DNA of 17,231 nt, from NCBI GenBank assembly GCA_905235425.1, contig CAJOKY010000016.1, positions 1 through 17,231 on the forward strand, in the 5' to 3' direction. Below, one piece after another: positions 13,219 to 17,231 of the stretch. Source of the DNA: an uncultured Selenomonadaceae bacterium (GTDB lineage: Bacteria > Bacillota > Negativicutes > Selenomonadales > Selenomonadaceae). The notes beneath the pieces were generated by a model that was given only the letters and a program-made list of their open reading frames with translations, made no database searches and was not told the DNA's origin. The translations under genes and the position numbers were made by a program. The first letter of the stretch is position 1. Every line of letters starts with the position of its first letter.

Positions 13219-14427
13219 ATGGAAAATAAAGAAAATATTCTCACGGCTGAAGTGGACGAAGTTCAAGCGGCTGGCGTTTCCGCAGATTTTTCAAACTTCA
13301 ATATTTATGATTATCTCCCTTCTTATAATAACTACACTAACCGTATTGATCCCGGCTTTTATACAAATATTCCAATTGAAAACACCCCAACCTCTACCCT
13401 CGAAGATCTCCTCAATTGGATTAATTGTGTCATTCCTTCCAGCGATGGGGCTTACCGTTACACTGAGTCTCTTGCCAAGTCGTTTGGATTCAATTTCAGC
13501 TTTACAGACATTGTGACAGGATATACTTATATACATAATACCAGTGACAGTTTTTATTACAATTACGATATTAGCGGTTATCAAAACAGCAATACTCAAG
13601 TTCAGACAAGAACTTTCAGCAGTGGGAGTTCAAGCAGCAGCTACACGGCGCGTACCTTTTACAACGTCGGAAATCGCAATGGCTATCTTAATGGATATAA
13701 TGCCAATACCGGTGTTATGAATTTTGTTAATGCCGATATAACTTCATACAGCCGTCAAAACGATTATGTAAGCTTTGATATGGGCAACGGAACTTCTTTC
13801 CAAGCGCAAAGTAGCAGTTCGGAAAATGAAATCTTCCAGTACTCGACAGACGGTCAAAATATTTCTTATGCGAAAATTGGTTACAGTGACAGAGATAACA
13901 GCTTTACTTATGAAGACGGCGTACATTATATTGGTAGCAGTGAACATACGGATGTTTTGAACGTTTCAACTTACGATTCAAAACAAATTCATCTTGACGG
14001 TTCTACAGGCACGATTTACGAAAATATAAATAATATTAACGCCTCGTCTTCAAATGGCGATAATGAACTTTACGGTAACTCCGGCAACAATGAAATTCGC
14101 GCAGGTTCAGGCAACGATAAGCTTTGGGGCGCGGGCGGTGACGACGTACTTTATGGCGGTTTCGGTGAGAATACATATCTTTATGGCGTTAATGAAGGTA
14201 ATGACGTTATTTATAACAGTGTCGCGACGGATAAAGTGGATTTGTATAACGTTTCACTTACGGATATTGTTTCGGCTGATGAAGTCGGTCAAGACTTGGT
14301 AATTAATATGGCAGGCGGCGAATCGCTTACGATTGTCGGTCAAAACGGCGCATCTAATTTTGTACTTTCTGATCGTTCTGCTTACAATTATAACCGCGAA
14401 TCGCACAGTTGGACCAAGACAGCATAA
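13219..14427 (+). CDS. RTX-type calcium-binding protein, paralogue 2
   Basis: The 402-residue product starts at the ATG of 13219, which has AGGAGG eight bases upstream; a longer frame from 13120 runs through the terminator stem and is rejected. Residues 1-147 are unique, Tyr/Asn/Ser-rich, with one cysteine (C70). The shared domain covers 149-275 (VGNRNGYLNGY at 150-160, NDYVSFDMGNGTSFQAQ at 181-197). RTX repeats cover 282-332 (ELYGNSGNNEIRAGSGNDKL, then WGAGGDDVLYGG). The tail has ATDKVDLYNV, GGESLTIVGQNGASNF and RESHSWTKTA. There is no signal peptide, so export, if any, would use a C-terminal signal. It is closest to paralogue 3 in the central domain. Role unknown. Confidence 0.8.
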   Translation: MENKENILTAEVDEVQAAGVSADFSNFNIYDYLPSYNNYTNRIDPGFYTNIPIENTPTSTLEDLLNWINCVIPSSDGAYRYTESLAKSFGFNFSFTDIVTGYTYIHNTSDSFYYNYDISGYQNSNTQVQTRTFSSGSSSSSYTARTFYNVGNRNGYLNGYNANTGVMNFVNADITSYSRQNDYVSFDMGNGTSFQAQSSSSENEIFQYSTDGQNISYAKIGYSDRDNSFTYEDGVHYIGSSEHTDVLNVSTYDSKQIHLDGSTGTIYENINNINASSSNGDNELYGNSGNNEIRAGSGNDKLWGAGGDDVLYGGFGENTYLYGVNEGNDVIYNSVATDKVDLYNVSLTDIVSADEVGQDLVINMAGGESLTIVGQNGASNFVLSDRSAYNYNRESHSWTKTA

Positions 14428-14459
14428 TTTGTTTTGCAGATAGTTTAGAAAAAGTGGGA

Positions 14460-14483
14460 ACAGATTTTTGGATAAAAATTTGT
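14460..14483 (+). promoter_or_regulatory. Hairpin next to the Shine-Dalgarno of RTX gene 3
   Basis: ACAGATTTTT (14460-14469) pairs with AAAAATTTGT (14474-14483), ten A/T-rich pairs with one G-U and a 4-base loop. It ends two bases before the TAGGAG Shine-Dalgarno of the next gene. It may tune translation or protect the RNA; it lacks a T-run and is not a clear terminator. Confidence 0.4.
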
Positions 14484-14499
14484 CTTAGGAGATGTAATT

Positions 14500-15708
14500 A
14501 TGGGAGAAACTTTTATTAATGTTATGGATGTATTTACCTCTGAATTAAACCTGCCGCAAAATTTTCTTAAAAATACAGAAGTAACATCTTACAGTATTTC
14601 TGAGAGTTCGCATACCTATACTGAAAGTATTGACGGCATAAAGACAGAAGAAAGTACAGAAATTAAAAGTGAATCGCAAAGTGTCATAGCTGACGGCGTT
14701 ATGAATGAAACAACCACCACTACGCAAAGTACCACTATTAACGGTGTCGCTGATGAAAGTACCGTTACTAAAACCTCAACAGTCGTTCTTGACCCCGACA
14801 TGAATTTTAAGGATATTATTCAGCAATACTCTTTACTTCAAAATGATTCTGTCAATTACGTTATCAGCGGACGCACCGGCAATTCTGAACAACAGTATAA
14901 CTCTAAAGATTCTACTTCGTACTTGTCAAGTATTTTTTATGATGTCGGAAATCGCAACGGCTATCTTTCAGACTTTATCAGCAACAGCGGCGTAATGAAC
15001 TTTATTGAAAATGCCGTTGATTCATACATTCGCCAAAATGACTACATAAGCTTTAATATGGGAAATGGAACTTCTTTCCAAGCGCAGACCGGTAATTCTG
15101 CCAATGACATATTCCAGTATTCTCTGGACGGCGAAAATGTATCTTACGCTAAATTAGGCTATCAAGATGCTATCAATAGTTTAATTTACGAAAAAGGCGT
15201 AAATTTCTATAGCGGCGGGAATTTTTCCGACGTGTTGAAAGTAGTTGAAAGCGATCCAATAAATATTTGGCTGGATGGCTCACAAGGTGTGGGGTACAGC
15301 AATATTAACAATATTGACGCTTCGGAGTCGACAGGAGAGAGTCAGCTTGTCGGCAATACTTCGGACAATGAAATTCATGCAGGAAGTGGCATTAGCAGTT
15401 TATGGGGTGGCAACGGCGGCAATGATGAACTTTACGGCGGCGCAGGAATAAATACCTTTTTCTATGGCGTCAATGAAGGTAATGACATAATTTACAACAG
15501 CGCCTCTACCGATACAGTCGATTTGTACAATGTTTCATTAAGCGATATTGTTTCTGCTAAAGAAATTGGCGATAACTTATTGATTAATATGCTTGACGGC
15601 GGCTCATTGAGAATTGTCGGTCAAAACGGCGCATCTAATTTCATATTGGCGGATCGTTCTCAATACAGCTTTAACCGTAGTAATCAGACTTGGACTCAAA
15701 CGTTGTAA
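14500..15708 (+). CDS. RTX-type calcium-binding protein, paralogue 3
   Basis: This 402-residue protein lacks a signal peptide. The front (residues 37-97) is Thr/Ser/Glu-rich and holds three degenerate units of about 17 residues: DGIKTEESTEIKSE, DGVMNETTTTTQST and NGVADESTVTKTST. The shared domain follows (VGNRNGYL at 149-156, NDYISFNMGNGTSFQAQ at 180-196), then RTX repeats at 282-332 (AGSGISSLWGGNGGNDELYG), TDTVDLYNVSLSDIVSA and the tail DRSQYSFNRSNQTWTQTL. The last 78 bp are nearly identical to those of paralogue 1, whereas the centre is closer to paralogue 2. TTAGGAGA precedes the ATG. The next gene starts 16 bases on. Function is unknown. Confidence 0.8.
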   Translation: MGETFINVMDVFTSELNLPQNFLKNTEVTSYSISESSHTYTESIDGIKTEESTEIKSESQSVIADGVMNETTTTTQSTTINGVADESTVTKTSTVVLDPDMNFKDIIQQYSLLQNDSVNYVISGRTGNSEQQYNSKDSTSYLSSIFYDVGNRNGYLSDFISNSGVMNFIENAVDSYIRQNDYISFNMGNGTSFQAQTGNSANDIFQYSLDGENVSYAKLGYQDAINSLIYEKGVNFYSGGNFSDVLKVVESDPINIWLDGSQGVGYSNINNIDASESTGESQLVGNTSDNEIHAGSGISSLWGGNGGNDELYGGAGINTFFYGVNEGNDIIYNSASTDTVDLYNVSLSDIVSAKEIGDNLLINMLDGGSLRIVGQNGASNFILADRSQYSFNRSNQTWTQTL

Positions 15709-15724
15709 TTAAGGGGAAAATTTT

Positions 15725-16927
15725 ATGTATAGACTTGCTGATACCTATAATATTGTAAGCATTAATGCCAATGAAGGCATTAATATTTTTGACGTTTCTG
15801 TAGCTGAATCTGCCGATTTAACGGACGAAGATTTGGCGGGGGTCGCCATAGGTTCTGTTATTGATAAGGACGGCTTGTATTATTTGATGACAGAAAACGG
15901 TGCTGAATTGCTCGGTGAAGATACTTTGATGGAAGAAGTATCGCCTTTCTTTGGTGAACAACCGGTCTACTTATCCGTAGTATCCGTAGATAATTACGAT
16001 AATGCATCAATTAATCTCTCCAATACTAGTCAACCATTTTCAGCATCAAGCTATTCAAAGGATTATACCACGCTCAGTACTAATAGTAAAAGCTCCACAA
16101 AATCAACGCGCGGAATTGTTCCTGTTGGAAGCGTTCTTGTTATCGGCGGTGTATTTTATTTGGTAGTTAAAGGCGGCATTCAAATGCTCGGCGAAGGTGA
16201 TCTCATAGTAAACAGCGATACCGGAAAGATAGATATTTATATCGATCAAAGTTCCCATACCAACATAACTAATATTATTACTTACACCATGATTAATAAC
16301 ACTAAAACTTACATTTATAATGAAGGCAACAAAGTTATTAACAATTATACTCCCGGAGAAATTGTCAGATTGGATATAACCGATTATCAAGGTTTCACTT
16401 TCAACGATCAGAGTTTTTTTATCAATTCAGGATCGGGACAACTTGAAATTCAAGATTCGCGCGATAAATTTATCGGCTATAGCGACAGTAACAACAATAT
16501 AATTGCGTATTCTTATATGGCATCGGGCGGCGGCGATGTTGACGGTCGCGGCAAGAATCAAGCCGAAATTTTAATCGGCGCGGATAATCAAAATAATCAA
16601 ATTTTTGCAGGCAATGGCGGTTCAAGTTTGTGGGGCGGCAATGGCGGTGCTGATACATTGACAGGTGGAGACGGATACGATGAATTTTTCTTCGCAATTG
16701 GATCTGGCGGTGACGTTATCCAAAATGCCTCGTCTAATGATTTGATTAATTTGCTTGGAGTTAGGTCGGATCAAATTTCAGAAGTTTTTGTGAGTACGGA
16801 ACAAGTCCATATTAATTTTACAAGCGGAGAATTTTTGCAAGTTAAGGGAAATAACGGCATTGGTTATCGTTTAGAAAATCAAACGTACGTATGCAATCAG
16901 TCAACCTGCGAATGGTCAACTAAATAA
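15725..16927 (+). CDS. RTX-type protein with a divergent, internally duplicated front
   Basis: The 400-residue protein follows paralogue 3 closely with an AAGGGGA Shine-Dalgarno, so the two are probably cotranslated partners. It lacks the VGNRNGYL domain. Instead a segment of about 30 residues occurs twice: GSVIDKDGLYYLMTENGAEL (43-62, then LGEDTL) and GSVLVIGGVFYLVVKGGIQM (135-154, then LGEGDL). A Ser/Thr linker (95-128) separates the copies. RTX-like repeats cover about 290-335 (GNGGSSLWGGNGGADTLTGG), then a beta-rich tail with two cysteines near the end (CNQSTCEW). There is no signal peptide. The duplicated module may be a binding or assembly unit; its role is unknown. Confidence 0.75.
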   Translation: MYRLADTYNIVSINANEGINIFDVSVAESADLTDEDLAGVAIGSVIDKDGLYYLMTENGAELLGEDTLMEEVSPFFGEQPVYLSVVSVDNYDNASINLSNTSQPFSASSYSKDYTTLSTNSKSSTKSTRGIVPVGSVLVIGGVFYLVVKGGIQMLGEGDLIVNSDTGKIDIYIDQSSHTNITNIITYTMINNTKTYIYNEGNKVINNYTPGEIVRLDITDYQGFTFNDQSFFINSGSGQLEIQDSRDKFIGYSDSNNNIIAYSYMASGGGDVDGRGKNQAEILIGADNQNNQIFAGNGGSSLWGGNGGADTLTGGDGYDEFFFAIGSGGDVIQNASSNDLINLLGVRSDQISEVFVSTEQVHINFTSGEFLQVKGNNGIGYRLENQTYVCNQSTCEWSTK

Positions 16928-17062
16928 AATTTTGAGCTACGCCGCGCAGATTCCCTGCCACGTACTCAATCACTGATATAATTTCGGCGACACTTCTGAT
17001 AATAAAATAAGAATACAGTCGGTATTACGGCGACACAAAATCTAATTAAAAGTCACCTAAAA
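16928..17062. other. Intergenic region after the RTX cluster
   Basis: No convincing gene or terminator is visible. CGGCGACAC occurs twice in direct orientation (16985-16993 and 17028-17036). A minus-strand frame from about 17011 to 16924 encodes a short helical peptide without a start signal. The stretch lies between the last RTX stop and an insertion-sequence-type hairpin, and could be flank or eroded mobile DNA. Confidence 0.4.
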
Positions 17063-17105
17063 GCGCCGAGAAGCCCCCGCCTTTAGGCGTGGGGAGGAAA
17101 GGCGC
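17063..17105 (+). mobile_element. IS200/IS605-type terminal hairpin
   Basis: Inner stem: CCCC (17074-17077) with GGGG (17091-17094) and CGCC (17078-17081) with GGCG (17086-17089), loop TTTA, one bulged T at 17090. Outer stem: GCGCC (17063-17067) with GGCGC (17101-17105). The CCCCCGCC-loop-GGCGTGGGGAG pattern is typical of the ends of IS200/IS605-family elements, where it also forms part of the TnpB guide RNA. No tnpB precedes it here, so it is either an isolated relic or the left end of an element entering from the right. Confidence 0.5.
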
Positions 17106-17160
17106 AAAATCCTTTCTTGATTGTTTATAAATCAAACAGTATAATTTTATTATCGAGCAA

Positions 17161-17231
17161 ACGGTTGTAGCTTAGGCTTTAAGGCACTCGATATTGGGAA
17201 ACCTCAATGCTGCAACTTGGTTGCAGGGCTG
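17161..17231 (+). ncRNA. Possible 5' part of a HEARO / IscB omega RNA, cut by the window edge
   Basis: The last 70 bases are unlike the surrounding DNA and strongly structured. ATTGG and CC-AAT flank a GAAA tetraloop (17193-17207), and CTGCAAC (17210-17216) pairs perfectly with GTTGCAG (17220-17226). The run GGGAAACCTCAATGCTGC resembles, from memory, HEARO RNAs, the guide RNAs encoded directly upstream of IscB/IsrB nucleases of IS605-type elements. The plus orientation would place iscB beyond the window. Identity is tentative because most of the RNA and the gene are not visible. Confidence 0.4.

Noticed and set aside
11956..16927. Classical pore-forming RTX toxins with activation and secretion genes
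   Set aside because: There is no HlyC-like acyltransferase, no pore-forming hydrophobic domain and no HlyB/HlyD genes; only the calcium-binding repeats are shared.
16924..17011. Short minus-strand helical ORF after the RTX cluster
   Set aside because: It has no start codon with a ribosome-binding site, its upstream frame is stopped, and no family is recognisable.

Overview
The window looks like chromosome from a low-GC anaerobic diderm Firmicute, most likely class Negativicutes (Selenomonas-like). This is inferred from gene content: the rpmH-rnpA-yidD block, FabK as the enoyl-ACP reductase, a YvyF-type flagellar-region protein beside chemotaxis genes, and frequent TTG starts with strong Shine-Dalgarno sites. 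No rRNA or tRNA gene was seen, so the placement rests on protein resemblance judged by eye.

Layout. (1) 1-1042, minus strand: the rpmH-rnpA-yidD-(yidC) block, driven by a consensus sigma-70 promoter, with a terminator-like attenuator between rpmH and rnpA. A 200-bp array of degenerate 7-bp repeats separates yidD from what looks like the start of yidC. (2) 1043-1433: divergent intergenic region with two consensus promoters facing apart, one perfect DnaA box and heptad repeats; dnaA is not next to it. (3) 1434-3530, plus strand: a CheY-like receiver protein, a two-part protein with a CheX-like phosphatase domain, and a YvyF-like zinc-ribbon protein. (4) 3579-7885: yceD-rpmF-terminator-plsX-fabK-fabD, a ribosome and lipid synthesis cluster, followed by a small DTG aspartic-protease-like gene. 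(5) 7932-9476, minus strand: a block of decayed genes. These are an unknown small gene, a dicarboxylate-symporter relic, a ThrE/YjjB-type exporter relic and a tiny gene, several broken at A/T homopolymers. (6) 9532-11841: hypF, the [NiFe]-hydrogenase maturation carbamoyltransferase, carrying three heptad-repeat insertions that keep the reading frame. (7) 11838-16927: four tandem genes for RTX-type (glycine-rich, calcium-binding) proteins. Three are paralogues sharing a roughly 200-residue domain I do not recognise; the fourth has a different front end. (8) 16928-17231: intergenic DNA with an IS200/IS605-type hairpin and, at the edge, the start of what resembles a HEARO (omega) RNA, suggesting an IscB-type element just outside the window.

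The most interesting signal is the promoter in front of the RTX genes. A perfect -35 (TTGACA, which contains the hypF stop codon) and a perfect -10 (TATAAT) are separated by a (TA)8 microsatellite that makes the spacer 15 bp. Gain of one TA unit would give the optimal 17 bp. This is the layout of a phase-variable promoter like that of the Haemophilus hif fimbrial genes, here placed before a family of probably secreted or surface proteins. The other distinctive trait is a genome-wide style of degenerate 7-bp repeats, both between genes and inside hypF.
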